NCBI RefSeq assembly: GCF_015207735.1
Contig: NZ_JADEWG010000016.1
Span: 1 to 64,000 of the forward strand
Direction of reading: 5' to 3'
Source: [Phormidium] sp. LEGE 05292
Lineage (GTDB): Bacteria; Cyanobacteriota; Cyanobacteriia; Cyanobacteriales; Aerosakkonemataceae
Length of the DNA: 64,000 bases
Positions 16,997-24,754 of this stretch are shown here, piece after piece. Under the pieces are notes generated by a model. It searched no databases, had not been told where the DNA came from, and saw only the letters and a list, made by a program, of their open reading frames with translations. Every line of letters begins with the position of its first letter. The stretch's first letter is position 1. The position numbers and the translations under genes are program-made.

Positions 16997-17311
16997 ATGT
17001 CAACAAAAATGGTTGTCAAAAGGCGATCGCTAAATACATTAAAACCCAAACTAATTTTACTAGCAAAGGATAGAAAAGCTCTGAATTATGAAGTATTAAG
17101 AAGATTTGCTGAGGCGACTGGGGCGGTAGAATGCTTTTGGAGGATTAGCGATCGATCTTTTTCGGGTTGCGTGGCGGAAGTTTGGTTTAACGAGTTGCAA
17201 ATAGCCGGAGAGTTTGCGGGGGTGTGTAGCGATCGAACTGGTGTAAATTGTAAGTTGCGAGTAACTTCCGAAGGGCCAGCTAAATTTTATGTGACTGTAC
17301 CTTGTTTGTAA
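16997..17311 (+). CDS. Small hypothetical protein
   Basis: 104 aa starting MSTKMVVKRRSLNTLKPK, a basic N-terminal region, then a mixed hydrophilic sequence with four cysteines and no membrane segment. I do not recognise the family. Support for a real gene is the open frame in an otherwise gene-free gap, an ATG after an AT-rich leader, and ordinary codon use including an internal GCGATCGC. Against it are the lack of a clear Shine-Dalgarno sequence and of an operon partner. Confidence 0.45.
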   Translation: MSTKMVVKRRSLNTLKPKLILLAKDRKALNYEVLRRFAEATGAVECFWRISDRSFSGCVAEVWFNELQIAGEFAGVCSDRTGVNCKLRVTSEGPAKFYVTVPCL

Positions 17312-17417
17312 AGATGGGAAAGTTAGACTTTTTATCAAAGTATTTAGGTTTAATTTAAACCACAGATGTCCACAGATGAACACAGATGAATTTGTTACTA
17401 TATCTGTGGACATTACT

Positions 17418-17579
17418 TAACGCAAGTTGCTAGTTATTAATTCTTTCGGAGTTCCCCCCTTGAGTAAGGGGGGTTAGGGGGGATCTTCGGCTTTGATTAC
17501 TAGGTTTAGATCCCCCCAACCCCCCTTATTAAGGGGGGCTAAGAAACAGCCAGACTTGTAACTAGCAACCTGAGTTACT
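17418..17579. mobile_element. MITE-like element with CAAGTTGCTAGTTA inverted ends
   Basis: The left end TTAACGCAAGTTGCTAGTTA (17418-17437) and the right end, the complement of GTAACTCAGGTTGCTAGTTA (about 17558-17577), are imperfect inverted repeats. The interior (about 17452-17543) is a GATCCCCC palindromic repeat. The same ends enclose a different interior at 43752-43876. It lies just downstream of glcF. A CACAGATGAACACAGATGA direct repeat sits just to its left (17361-17395). Confidence 0.6.
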
Positions 17580-17586
17580 TACAAAC

Positions 17587-18933
17587 TTATGCGTCGATTT
17601 TCACACCGCGAATTGAAAAATCTAATAATTCGATCGGGTGCATAATCGGAATTTCTTTTTCTTGCATTTGCAAATGTTTATTAATTTGTAAACTACAACC
17701 AGGGTTAGCAGAAGCAATTAACTGTGCCCCAGTATTCAACAAATTAGTAACTTTTTGTTGTCCCAATTCTTCCGCAACTTCTGGTTGCAGCATATTATAA
17801 ACACCTGCGCTACCACAACATAAAGCAGCATCAATTGGTTCTCGCAGTTTTACCCCTGGAATTTGCTTTAATAATTGACGAGGTTGGATACTAATTTTTT
17901 GTCCATGCAACAAGTGACAAGCATCTTGATAAACCATTGTCAACTCATTATCAGTTATCGGTGAAAGTGGCGCGGTTAATCCCACTTCTGCCAAAAATTC
18001 TTGGGCATCTTTCACCTTAGCTGCAAAAGCTTTCGCCTTTTCCCGATAGTTAGGATCGTCTGCCAAAATATGACCGTATTCTTTCAAAGTGTGACCACAA
18101 CCAGCAGCGTTAATAATGATATAATCAACGCCTGTTTCTGCAAAACTATCAATCATTTGTCGTGCCAAAGTTTGGGCTTGTTCTCTTTGTCCTTGGTGTT
18201 CTGGTAAAGCAGCACAACAACCTTGAGATTTAGGAATCACCACCTCACAACCATTAGCAGTTAAAACTCTCACAGTTGCTTCATTTACCTTAGAAAAGAA
18301 AAGTCTTTGTACACAACCCAAAATCACCCCTACCCGATATCTTTTTTCCCCTTTGGCTGGTATAACTTCCGGTAAAGTATCGACAAAAGATTTAGCGGTT
18401 ACATCGGGTAAAAGAGACTCCATCGCCCCTAAGCGGGGAGATATTTTTTTCAGTAATCCAGTAGCGCGGAAAAACTTAGGAAATCCCAACTTTTGATACA
18501 CCAACAAAGGTGCTAACAAAACCCTTAACCTTTGGGGATAAGGAAACAAATTAAAAATCAGTTTTCTATAAAGATTATCCGGTAAACTCCGCGAATAATT
18601 TCTCTCAATTTGCGGACGAGTTGCGGCAATTAACTTGTCATATTGTACCCCGGAAGGACAAGTAGTAACACAAGCCAAACAACCCAAACAACTATCAAAA
18701 TGCTGCACCGTTCCTTCAGCAAGTGGCGCTTCACCCTCATTAATCGCATCCATTAAATAAATGCGCCCTCTCGGAGAATCCATCTCCTTACCAATCACCC
18801 GATAACTCGGACAAGTGGAAAGACAAAAACCACAATGTACACAAGTATCAATTAACTTTGGATTAGGCGGATTCTTCGGATCAAATCCCTGCGAATCCTC
18901 ATTATTTGTTGCTGGTTTCTCTGAAATCTGCAT
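17587..18933 (-). CDS. glcF: Glycolate dehydrogenase iron-sulfur subunit GlcF
   Basis: The subunit passes electrons from glycolate oxidation (photorespiratory 2-phosphoglycolate salvage) through two [4Fe-4S] clusters to the electron transport chain. From the ATG at 18933 it has 448 aa. Two ferredoxin-type motifs are visible: CVHCGFCLSTCPS and CLGCLACVTTCPSG. Two CCG-type domains follow, with GCVQRLFF...QGCCAALPEHQG and QDACHL...LCCGSAG. The frame stays open to an ATG at 18975, but those 14 residues (MNRRDAENAEKEEK) derive from a dispersed purine-rich repeat. The MQISEK start has GGAAGAG placed as a ribosome-binding site. It follows glcE closely. GlcD is encoded about 6 kb away on the same strand. 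Confidence 0.92.
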   Translation of the reverse strand: MQISEKPATNNEDSQGFDPKNPPNPKLIDTCVHCGFCLSTCPSYRVIGKEMDSPRGRIYLMDAINEGEAPLAEGTVQHFDSCLGCLACVTTCPSGVQYDKLIAATRPQIERNYSRSLPDNLYRKLIFNLFPYPQRLRVLLAPLLVYQKLGFPKFFRATGLLKKISPRLGAMESLLPDVTAKSFVDTLPEVIPAKGEKRYRVGVILGCVQRLFFSKVNEATVRVLTANGCEVVIPKSQGCCAALPEHQGQREQAQTLARQMIDSFAETGVDYIIINAAGCGHTLKEYGHILADDPNYREKAKAFAAKVKDAQEFLAEVGLTAPLSPITDNELTMVYQDACHLLHGQKISIQPRQLLKQIPGVKLREPIDAALCCGSAGVYNMLQPEVAEELGQQKVTNLLNTGAQLIASANPGCSLQINKHLQMQEKEIPIMHPIELLDFSIRGVKIDA

Positions 18934-18973
18934 CTTCTCTTCCTTCTCTGCGTTCTCTGCGTCTCTGCGGTTC
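18934..18973 (-). repeat. AACGCAGAG-type repeat between glcE and glcF
   Basis: Reads AACCGCAGAGACGCAGAGAA and on through GGAAGAGAAG on the minus strand, ending directly at the glcF ATG. It may provide the glcF ribosome-binding site, and it encodes NRRDAENAEKEEK if the upstream ATG is used. Confidence 0.65.
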
Positions 18974-18981
18974 AAAATAAA

Positions 18982-20307
18982 CTAAATCCCTGCCACAAAC
19001 CGATGAGGACTAAAAATATTATCAGGATCAAACTGCTGTTTAATTTTTCGCATTACATCCAAAGCATTGCCACTGTAACCCCAAACATCCAACTGTTTTT
19101 TCCAAGCCAAAGGTGCTTCTAAAACCGTGAGAAACCCACTGTTTAATTGACAAAAATTCCTCATTTGTAAAATTGTGTCAGAAGACAACTTTGAGCTATC
19201 AAATTTTAACAATCCTAAGCCACTACTAGCATGAATCAATCCCATACTTTCCGGGGCAAGATTATCCAGTTGAGTCAGGGTGTTAACAGTAGCAGTGGGT
19301 AATACTCCTATTTTGCAGGCGATCGCCAATTCCGTGTCAACTTCCCACATAGAATATTGTAATCGTTGCCATAGATTTGTTTCATCATTAGCCAAAAAAC
19401 TGCTACCTGACAAACCCAACTTTTGCCCAACTTCTAAAAGTCGGTTTGATTGTTCTTGAACACTTTCAGCAACACTTTGGAAACGAATAATTAAACCCAT
19501 ACCTTTACCCAATCCCAAACGATTTACTAATTGGGTGGATAATAAATCAATTGCTACGGGAGTTAAAGCAGAAGCAAGCAGAATTTTGTTAACCTCAGCA
19601 ATGGCATCTGTGGCACCAATTAACACTACAGTTTGGGAAGCTTCTGGCATTGGATAAAGTCGAAAAGTGACTTGACTAATAATTCCCAAAGTGCCAAAAG
19701 AACCCGTAAATAACTTCATTAAATCGTATCCGGCAACATTTTTTACTACTCTGCCACCAGCTTTAGCAATTTTGCCATCATAACGGACAAAAGAAATTCC
19801 GAGTAGCATATCTCGCACGCCGCCGTAGCGTTGACGCAACGAACCCGCATCAGCTGTAGCGACGATGCCACCAAGGGTTGCCATTTGGGGATATGCTGGG
19901 TCTAGGGCGAGAAATTGGTTTTTTTTGCTTAAAATGTCCTGAATATCGCTAAATTTCGCTCCTGCTTCGGCGGTGAGGGTTAAATCGCCTACGGCGTGTT
20001 CAACGATGCAGTTCAATTTACTAGTGTTAATTATTACATCAATTTCTTTAGCTAAACCGCCCCAATTCAGTTTGCTCCCGTTCCCGCAAGGTAAGACACG
20101 CCAACGGTTTTTGTCAGCACAAGCGATGATTTCGGCAAGTTCTTGCTGTGTGTTGGGATATACAAGACAAGTAGGATAAGTGCTGGAAAAAATTGCTTGA
20201 GATATCTGTTTTTGCTTGTCAGCTTCGATATTTTCCCAAGCACGGATACTGGCAGACCCGACTATACTTTCTAATTGAGGAGCGATCGCTTTCGTTTGCT
20301 GAATCAC
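18982..20307 (-). CDS. glcE: Glycolate dehydrogenase FAD-binding subunit GlcE
   Basis: 441 aa, starting at a GTG 2 bp after the stop of the HD hydrolase gene. It has a PCMH-type FAD-binding domain at the N terminus: LVYPNTQQELAEIIACADKN, LPCGNGSKLNWGG and ATLGGIVATADAGSLRQRYG. A shortened C-terminal FAD-oxidase region ends QFDPDNIFSPHRF. The 441-aa length fits GlcE-type proteins and is shorter than GlcD. With GlcF and GlcD it should form the membrane-linked glycolate dehydrogenase that makes glyoxylate. The operon order is HD hydrolase, glcE, glcF, tightly spaced. Confidence 0.9.
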   Translation of the reverse strand: MIQQTKAIAPQLESIVGSASIRAWENIEADKQKQISQAIFSSTYPTCLVYPNTQQELAEIIACADKNRWRVLPCGNGSKLNWGGLAKEIDVIINTSKLNCIVEHAVGDLTLTAEAGAKFSDIQDILSKKNQFLALDPAYPQMATLGGIVATADAGSLRQRYGGVRDMLLGISFVRYDGKIAKAGGRVVKNVAGYDLMKLFTGSFGTLGIISQVTFRLYPMPEASQTVVLIGATDAIAEVNKILLASALTPVAIDLLSTQLVNRLGLGKGMGLIIRFQSVAESVQEQSNRLLEVGQKLGLSGSSFLANDETNLWQRLQYSMWEVDTELAIACKIGVLPTATVNTLTQLDNLAPESMGLIHASSGLGLLKFDSSKLSSDTILQMRNFCQLNSGFLTVLEAPLAWKKQLDVWGYSGNALDVMRKIKQQFDPDNIFSPHRFVAGI

Positions 20308-20309
20308 TA

Positions 20310-20981
20310 TTATATTTTTATATCGTTGATTGCTGTTAAAAATTTTATTTCTTCTTGCATATTCTGTCTAGCCTGAAGTTCCAAGGCATCAAACATTTGT
20401 TGAGTATAATATATCCTTTTTCGTTGGCAAAATTTGTCTAATACTTGCAACCTACCCGTGCGATACTCTGGTTCTGATAACCAAGCATACTCTTTTCGGA
20501 TCGACTTGGCATACACTTGATATTCGGCTTGAGAAGCGCCTAATATTGATAAGTCTGCATCCAAAAAAATTTGACTATCTATATCGCTATCGGCTGAGAT
20601 TTGATGGCTTTTAGTGGTCAAAATCAACTGACAAATAGTAGCTACGGTTGAGGATGGAATACCTAAATTTGTCAATACCTTGGTTGCTTTGGCGGCGCTT
20701 TTTTCTTCATTATCTTTGGCTTTTGGATCGTAGATGATATCGTGAAACCAAGTGGCAAATTGAAGTGCAGGGAAATTCTGGGAATGCGATCGCATTTTTT
20801 CAATTATTTCTAAAACTTGCTGAATGTGAACTAGGTTATGGTAGTATCTATAAGGACTGGAATAAGCAAATATTAATTCAAAAAAAATTTGCTTGCTAAT
20901 CGTTGAATCGACTGCAAATTGTACTAGTAAAGATTGCCATTTAGAAAGTGCGATTTCTTGCATTTCTTTTATAAAAATCAC
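20310..20981 (-). CDS. HD-superfamily metal-dependent phosphohydrolase
   Basis: 223 aa. It matches the predicted HD phosphohydrolase group with the signature YHNLVHIQQVLE (about residues 47-58) and FATWFHDIIYDPKAKDNEE (about 77-95), which supplies the His-Asp metal ligands. A later SQIFLDADLSILG adds the conserved Asp. Such proteins are thought to be cytoplasmic phosphohydrolases or nucleotidases; the substrate cannot be read here. It overlaps nothing, but its stop codon is only 2 bp before the GTG start of glcE, so it is almost certainly co-transcribed and perhaps translationally coupled with glcEF. Confidence 0.8.
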   Translation of the reverse strand: MIFIKEMQEIALSKWQSLLVQFAVDSTISKQIFFELIFAYSSPYRYYHNLVHIQQVLEIIEKMRSHSQNFPALQFATWFHDIIYDPKAKDNEEKSAAKATKVLTNLGIPSSTVATICQLILTTKSHQISADSDIDSQIFLDADLSILGASQAEYQVYAKSIRKEYAWLSEPEYRTGRLQVLDKFCQRKRIYYTQQMFDALELQARQNMQEEIKFLTAINDIKI

Positions 20982-21029
20982 TACATCGGGATTGTTTCAC
21001 CCGATTAAAATACTTGATTCAACAGCAGT

Positions 21030-21470
21030 TTAATGTGCCTCTAACCAAGCTAACAAATCATCCACACTGTTAAAATCCAACAATGCCTCACTTAAATCTT
21101 CCAGTACAGATAGCGGTAAGTTAGAAATGCGTCCGCTGAGATCGTCGGATAACTCTCTAAAACGGCGCGACAACTGACGGAGAACTAGACTAGCAGCTTC
21201 CTGCTGTCTTCCTTCAAGTTGTCCTTCTTCTTTGGCTTCGCGATAAACTCTACTTTCTTCCAATCGCATTCCTAGCATTGCTTCCACCTCCCGGCGACTT
21301 AAATTGGTGAACTTGTAAACTATGATTGTGGCGATCGTATTTATTATGGCGCGACTTGCCTCTGATTCGCTGACTTCTTGTTGGGCTCGTGTCAGTAAAT
21401 ATCGTCCTTCTTCTGCTGCTTGTTATTCTTCGACAATAGTCAACACCATTAAAGCTATCCCTATACGTAA
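21030..21470 (-). pseudogene. Decayed Rpn-family (DUF4351 C-terminal) nuclease gene
   Basis: Only the C-terminal part survives. In one frame 21030-21422 reads a Rpn/PD-(D/E)XK-associated sequence including SRREVEAMLGMRLEESRVY, then a Glu/Gln-rich stretch, then the DUF4351 end RQLSRRFRELSDDLSGRI...LLAWLEAH. An in-frame TAA interrupts it at 21423-21425 and another lies at about 21471. The N-terminal nuclease core is absent. A short product could still start at the GTG at 21287 (85 aa). Rpn proteins promote DNA exchange and are common as degraded copies in cyanobacteria. Confidence 0.75.
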
Positions 21471-21564
21471 TTACTTTAAGAAATCGGGTTTTGGCAACAA
21501 TTTTTGAGCAATAAATGTCATGTTAAAGGGAAATCGCTGTAAAATATCATCCCATGATTCAGTT

Positions 21565-24105
21565 ATGAAACTTATCTCTCTCTTACCCGCAACTTTACTT
21601 CTCTCTGGTACGATGGGCACGGTTGTTCTATCTTTGCCTCTATCTCCGCAAATTTTGGCACAAAGGACTAGAAGTGATTCTCCCACACCGCAAAATCAAC
21701 AACAACAACCAACTGGCGGTTTGTTTGTTCAATCTAAAGACGGAAAGCAACAAGTTTTTCCTCTCAAACATACGGAAGTGAAAGCAAAAGTCAGCGGAAA
21801 TGTCTCACGAGTTGAGGTGACACAGACTTTTGAAAATCCTTTTTCAGACCCTTTGGAAGCGATTTATGTATTTCCATTACCGGATGAGGCGGCGGTGGAT
21901 GATATGGAAATTAAGATTGGCGATCGCATTATCAAAGGTAACATTAAAAAACGAGAAGAAGCACAGGAAATTTACGATCGCGCCCGCCGAGAAGGAAGAA
22001 CCGCCGGATTATTAGAACAAGAAAGAGATAATATCTTTACCCAATCTCTTGCTAACATCAAACCTGGCGAAAAAATTGATGTCACTATTCGTTATACCGA
22101 TAGTCTGAAATTTGAGGGCGGGAACTACGAATTTGTTTTTCCAATGGTAGTTGGGCCAAGATATATTCCCGGTAATCCGATCCCCCCAACCCCCCTTAAT
22201 AAGGGGGGCGAAGGGAGGAACACCCCCCTTAATAAGGGGGGCGAAGGGAGGAACACCCCCCTTAATAAGGGGGGCGAAGGGGGGATCGATACTGACAGAG
22301 TTCCTGATGCTTCGCGCATTACTCCACCCGTTTTGCGTCCGGGTACTCGTTCCGGTCATGATATTAATGTCACGGTGGAAATAGATGCGGGAGTGCCAAT
22401 TTCTGAAGTTAATTCTACTTCCCATAAAATCACTACTTCCCGTCAAATCAATGTCGTAAAAGTACAATTAGCTAACGAAGATACTATTCCCAACAAAGAC
22501 TTAATTTTACGCTATCGCATTGCAGGAAATAACACTCAAGCAACAGTTTTAACTCAATCTGATGAAAAAGGCGGTCATTTTGCTGTTTATTTAATTCCCG
22601 CTTTGCAATATCGCCGTGATGAAATTGTGCCTAAAGATGTAGTTTTTTTGATGGATACTTCTGGTTCTCAATCAGGGGAACCTTTGGCAAAATCAAAGGA
22701 GTTAATGCGCCGTTTTATTAATGGTTTAAATCCTAACGATACTTTCACAATTATCGATTTTGCCAATACTACGCAACAATTATCTCCTACACCGTTAGCG
22801 AATACTGCTGAAAATCGTAGTAAAGCAATGGCCTATATCGATCGCCTTGATGCCAGAGGCGGTACGGAATTACTTAATGGGATTCGCGCTGTTCTAAATT
22901 TCCCTCCTGCATCATCAGGAAGGTTGCGAAGTGTTGTACTTTTAACTGATGGTTATATCGGCAATGAAAATGAAGTAATTGCTGAAGTTCAAAGAAATTT
23001 AAAACCCGGAAATCGTCTTTATGGTTTTGGCGTTGGCAGTTCGATAAATCGGTTTTTAATTAATCGCTTGGCAGAAGTAGGAAGAGGTACTGCCCAAGTG
23101 ATTCGTCAGGATGAACCGACTCAAGAAGTGGCGGAAAAGTTTTTCCGTAAAATCAATAATCCGGTACTCACAAATATTCAGGTTAGTTGGCAAGGAGGAG
23201 GGGAAACTGCAACTATTTACCCTTTAGCTGCACCGGATTTGTTTGCTAACCAACCGTTAGTTTTGTTTGGCAAAAAGCGAGATAAAATTAATGGAAATCT
23301 GCGGATTGTTGGGGTTGCTGCTGGTGGGAAACGTTATGAAAAAATGCTGCCAGTTAATTTTAATAGTACGGGAAATTTGGCGATCGCACAACTTTGGGGA
23401 CGCGCCAGAATTAAGGATTTGATGAATCAAATGTTTGGCGGCGAAACTAAATCTGGCGTGGATGCAGTGACGGAAACAGCTTTAAGTTATCGCTTGTTGT
23501 CGCAATACACCGCTTTTGTCGCCGTCAGCGAAGAGGTAAGGGTGAATCCTGATGGTACTCGTCAGCGAGTAGAAGTTCCCGTAGAATTGCCCGAAGGTGT
23601 CAGTTACGAAGGAATTTTTGGTCGAGAAGAAGGCGTTTCTCCTGGTAGTAACTTGCCTTTAGCTGCATCTCCTAGTCGTCGCACTAGTGGAGGCGTTCTC
23701 AGTCAGGATTTCAGCACCACCAATCGCGTGCAAGGACAGACAACTTTCCCACAATCTCCCCCACCACCACCACCACCACCACCGCCAGTTCGCGGACTTG
23801 ATGGAGATGTGACACAAAATACTTCGCGGATTGAGGTGATTAGTGCTGATGGATTGGATGCAAATGCGATCGCATCGATTACACAAAAGTTGCAAAATGT
23901 CAATATTCCTCAGAATATTAGTGGCGAAATAGTCTTAGAATTGTCGCTGCAAAATGGACGGGTGAGGCGAATTATTTTCGATGATAAAGCATCGACGGTG
24001 AAAGAGCAAAAAGTGATTGATGAGATTAGGCGATCGCTTTTAACTTGGCAAGCTCCCCAATCTATTAATAATACCATTCGTCTACGGCTGCGAATTCGGA
24101 ATTAG
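21565..24105 (+). CDS. VIT and von Willebrand A domain protein with TonB-like C terminus
   Basis: 846 aa from the ATG at 21565, which gives a signal peptide MKLISLLPATLLLSGTMGTV... ending at ILAQ. An upstream in-frame ATG at 21520 is less likely. A VIT domain (about residues 55-200, with EAQEIYDRARREGRTAGLLE) is followed by a VWA domain (about 357-530) whose metal-binding MIDAS motif is DTSGS at 364-368. A proline run (about 731-742) leads to a C-terminal beta/alpha domain resembling the energising-protein fold of TonB (IVLELSLQNGRVRRIIFDD). VIT-VWA proteins are probably extracytoplasmic adhesion or scaffold proteins. Between VIT and VWA, residues about 206-241 are encoded by three copies of an intergenic palindromic repeat (TPLNKGGEGRN units), inserted without breaking the frame. 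Confidence 0.88.
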   Translation: MKLISLLPATLLLSGTMGTVVLSLPLSPQILAQRTRSDSPTPQNQQQQPTGGLFVQSKDGKQQVFPLKHTEVKAKVSGNVSRVEVTQTFENPFSDPLEAIYVFPLPDEAAVDDMEIKIGDRIIKGNIKKREEAQEIYDRARREGRTAGLLEQERDNIFTQSLANIKPGEKIDVTIRYTDSLKFEGGNYEFVFPMVVGPRYIPGNPIPPTPLNKGGEGRNTPLNKGGEGRNTPLNKGGEGGIDTDRVPDASRITPPVLRPGTRSGHDINVTVEIDAGVPISEVNSTSHKITTSRQINVVKVQLANEDTIPNKDLILRYRIAGNNTQATVLTQSDEKGGHFAVYLIPALQYRRDEIVPKDVVFLMDTSGSQSGEPLAKSKELMRRFINGLNPNDTFTIIDFANTTQQLSPTPLANTAENRSKAMAYIDRLDARGGTELLNGIRAVLNFPPASSGRLRSVVLLTDGYIGNENEVIAEVQRNLKPGNRLYGFGVGSSINRFLINRLAEVGRGTAQVIRQDEPTQEVAEKFFRKINNPVLTNIQVSWQGGGETATIYPLAAPDLFANQPLVLFGKKRDKINGNLRIVGVAAGGKRYEKMLPVNFNSTGNLAIAQLWGRARIKDLMNQMFGGETKSGVDAVTETALSYRLLSQYTAFVAVSEEVRVNPDGTRQRVEVPVELPEGVSYEGIFGREEGVSPGSNLPLAASPSRRTSGGVLSQDFSTTNRVQGQTTFPQSPPPPPPPPPPVRGLDGDVTQNTSRIEVISADGLDANAIASITQKLQNVNIPQNISGEIVLELSLQNGRVRRIIFDDKASTVKEQKVIDEIRRSLLTWQAPQSINNTIRLRLRIRN
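22182..22287 (+). repeat. GATCCCCC-type repeat inserted in frame in the VIT-VWA gene
   Basis: Three 33-bp units, each carrying CCCCCCTTAATAAGGGGGG, start at 22190, 22223 and 22256. The unit is a multiple of three, so each encodes 11 residues (TPLNKGGEGRN). GATC...GGATC ends match the intergenic copies of the same family. Confidence 0.85.
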
Positions 24106-24227
24106 GGAACCCAGTCTTGCAGATGTACATTATGCAACTGAAAACAACTATATATTAGTCTCGCTCAGTATATAGCATAAGTGTATCTACTGTTTTCTAA
24201 TATTTTCTGCCTAGCTATCATTTCCTC

Positions 24228-24272
24228 ATTACCAGGCTCAGCCTGGTAATGCAGTTCTAGAGGCTCTGCCTC
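24228..24272. repeat. REP-type double hairpin, copy 1
   Basis: Two short hairpins, ATTACCAGGCTCAGCCTGGTAAT and GAGGCTCTGCCTC, lie between the VIT-VWA gene and a transposase remnant. The same pair recurs at 24705 in the same orientation, and at 24612 and 42818 inverted. Confidence 0.75.
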
Positions 24273-24289
24273 ACTATAATCAAACGTAA

Positions 24290-24607
24290 CAAATAGGAGA
24301 TTTAAAATCCTTTACAGCACGGTCTATTATTGATTTACTTAAAATAAACCAGTCCAAACATATTCTTGCCCAACTCGAATTTTATAAGCTCAAACACAAA
24401 ACGGATCAGCAATATCAAGTTTGGCAAGAGGGATTTCATCCTCAAGCTATTTTCAATGAAGAAATGTTCAGACAAAAGTTGGATTATATTCACAGTAATC
24501 CGGTTCGTCGTGGTTATGTGGATGATCCTGCTCATTGGCGCTATTCTAGTTACCGCAATTACATAGGTAAGCCAGGTTTATTAGAAGTGGAAATCATTGA
24601 TTTTTAG
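24290..24607 (+). pseudogene. 3' fragment of a REP-associated (IS200/Y1-like) transposase
   Basis: The open frame from just after a TAA at 24287 to the TAG at 24605-24607 reads the C-terminal half of a RAYT-type transposase: SFTARSIIDLLK, YQVWQEGFHPQAI, KLDYIHSNPVRRGYV and HWRYSSYRNYI. The N-terminal HUH motif, the catalytic tyrosine region and a start codon are missing, so it is not functional. REP-type hairpins on both sides match the normal association of these transposases with REP sequences. Confidence 0.8.
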
Positions 24608-24611
24608 GGGG

Positions 24612-24660
24612 GAGGCAGAGCCTCAAAAAAGGTATTCCCAGGTATAACCTGGGAACGAGG
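24612..24660. repeat. REP-type double hairpin, copy 2 (inverted)
   Basis: GAGGCAGAGCCTC followed by TTCCCAGGTATAACCTGGGAA, beginning 5 bp after the transposase-remnant stop. It is in the opposite orientation to copies 1 and 3, like a BIME pair. Confidence 0.75.
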
Positions 24661-24704
24661 GGGAACAAGACGCAAGGGGCAAGGACACTAGGGGTAAGTT
24701 CTTG

Positions 24705-24748
24705 TTACCAGGCTCAGCCTGGTAACGCAGTTTTAGAGGCTCTGCCTC
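24705..24748. repeat. REP-type double hairpin, copy 3
   Basis: TTACCAGGCTCAGCCTGGTAA followed by GAGGCTCTGCCTC. It ends a few bases beyond the glcD stop codon (glcD is on the minus strand) and could form the 3' end of the glcD transcript. Confidence 0.75.
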
Positions 24749-24754
24749 ACTTTC

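Noticed and set aside
22012-22467. 151-codon minus-strand frame in the VIT-VWA gene
   Set aside because: Antisense of the inserted repeat and flanking coding sequence; the plus-strand protein shows clear VIT and VWA domains.
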